A stretch of 64,000 nucleotides of DNA from Roseimicrobium gellanilyticum (GTDB lineage Bacteria > Verrucomicrobiota > Verrucomicrobiia > Verrucomicrobiales > Verrucomicrobiaceae), in assembly GCF_003315205.1 (NCBI RefSeq), contig NZ_QNRR01000003.1, positions 186,001 to 250,000 on the forward strand. The letters run 5' to 3'. Positions 63,379-64,000 of this stretch are shown one piece after another. The notes beneath the pieces are model-generated. The model did no database searches. It saw only the letters and a program-made list of their open reading frames with translations, and was not told where the DNA came from. The stretch's first letter is position 1. Each line of letters starts with the position of its first letter. The position numbers and the translations under genes are program-made.

Positions 63379-64000
63379 ATGAACCCACTCACGCCAGCCG
63401 AACGGGAACGCCGCGCCAAATGGCTGAAGGTGGGTGGCGTGGTGTTGATGACCACTGCAGTGAGCGGGTTCTTCATGGGGCTGCTGCAAACACGATCGCA
63501 ATTGAACCTGACCGTTCCGCTGCAACTCGTGACGGATGCGCGGGACCTCACCGAAGTGCCGCCCGGCAGCGTACCGATTGCGGTGTCTTATGCGAAGCAA
63601 GACTGGCTCCGTGAAGGCAGCAACGCGCAGTGGCGCAATGATCTGGCGAAGCTCATCCAGCCGCCACCACCTCCAGGTCCGCTCCAACCGGCGACTGATG
63701 AACAGCGCGCCCAGGCACTCCACCAGCGCGAACTGCGGCGTGCTTACGATGGCGCTCCTCCCGTCGTGCCTCACCCCATCACCCAGGAGTCATCCGCCTC
63801 GTGTCTGGCCTGTCATGGCCCGGGGCTGGTCGTGAAGGACAAGACCGCTTCAAAAGTCAGCCATGCGCACTTCTCGAGCTGCACCCAGTGCCACGTGCCG
63901 GGAAACGGCCCACAACTGCAGCCGTCCGAGACGACCTTGCTGGCTGAATTCGGAGAGGGGAACACGTTCCATGGCATCGCGTCCCATGGTAAAGGCACAC
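63379..64000 (+). CDS. napB: NapB-like dihaem cytochrome c subunit, cut by the window end
   Basis: The frame is open from the ATG at 63379 to the last base (207 codons), so the gene continues beyond the window. AAGGGA lies just before the start. The N-terminal part has a hydrophobic segment (VGGVVLMTTAVSGFFMGLL) that should anchor it in the membrane; classical NapB has a cleaved leader. The dihaem region reads PHPITQESSASCLACHGPG and then CTQCHVPGNGPQL, both haem motifs in NapB-specific surroundings. It would pass electrons to NapA. Confidence 0.85.
   Translation, partial: MNPLTPAERERRAKWLKVGGVVLMTTAVSGFFMGLLQTRSQLNLTVPLQLVTDARDLTEVPPGSVPIAVSYAKQDWLREGSNAQWRNDLAKLIQPPPPPGPLQPATDEQRAQALHQRELRRAYDGAPPVVPHPITQESSASCLACHGPGLVVKDKTASKVSHAHFSSCTQCHVPGNGPQLQPSETTLLAEFGEGNTFHGIASHGKGT

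Noticed and set aside
1-64000. tRNA or rRNA genes
   Set aside because: All gaps long enough were read on both strands and showed no cloverleaf-like arms or rRNA sequence; a covariance scan would settle it.

Overview
This 64 kb window looks like chromosomal DNA from a GC-rich member of the Verrucomicrobiota, probably near Verrucomicrobium or Roseimicrobium. That placement is inferred from gene content. The window has two DUF1501 plus DUF1549/DUF1553 (planctomycete-type cytochrome) gene pairs, a Pirellula/Verrucomicrobium-type membrane-bound dehydrogenase with a fused haem domain, a very large autotransporter-repeat protein with a PEP-CTERM tail, and many genes without a Shine-Dalgarno sequence. 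I saw no rRNA, tRNA, CRISPR array, insertion sequence or phage gene.

Layout. 0-6.3 kb: the end of a secreted lipocalin-like (AttH/CrtC) protein, a phosphotransferase, the branched-chain amino-acid genes ilvB-ilvN split by a decayed four-helix-bundle cassette, and a proline-rich membrane protein. 6.5-19.5 kb (all minus strand): a 1755-residue PATR/PEP-CTERM surface protein, a RidA-like protein, a secreted C39-like cysteine peptidase with an internal duplication, and the first DUF1501/DUF1553 pair. 19.8-29.7 kb: a GT39-like membrane glycosyltransferase, a secreted alpha/beta hydrolase, a CPA2 cation/proton antiporter, the haem-fused dehydrogenase and a Tat-exported acid-phosphatase-like enzyme. 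29.8-37.3 kb (plus strand): a histidine kinase with an extracytoplasmic discoidin-like sensor, its LuxR-type response regulator, and a second DUF1553/DUF1501 pair whose large protein also carries a discoidin domain. 37.4-46.3 kb: a tightly coupled trypsin-like protease / DUF3352-like / FG-GAP operon, a sugar isomerase-like protein divergent from a pectate-lyase-like protein, DUF1003, and a small membrane protein.

46.4-54.2 kb is a coherent sulfur-uptake locus on the minus strand: an Rrf2 regulator and a DUF2292 (YezD) protein, then a porin, sulfate-binding protein, CysK, an M14/aspartoacylase-like hydrolase, and CysT, CysW and CysA. A sequence motif is shared by the regions upstream of Rrf2 and of the porin. 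At the porin it overlaps a good promoter. Between that promoter and the porin lies a roughly 235-nt leader with several stems and a long-range helix ending directly at a seven-U run, which I cannot assign to a known riboswitch.

55.9-64 kb holds a periplasmic nitrate reductase locus. napD-napA-napB runs rightward off the window. Divergent from it is an NrfBCD-like electron-transfer module (tetrahaem cytochrome, four-cluster ferredoxin, NrfD), whose last gene overlaps glycerol-3-phosphate dehydrogenase (glpD) by four bases. Quinol oxidation, nitrate reduction and glycerol-3-phosphate oxidation therefore look linked. Palindromic repeats occur in several intergenic gaps, including one family with three copies between convergent genes.
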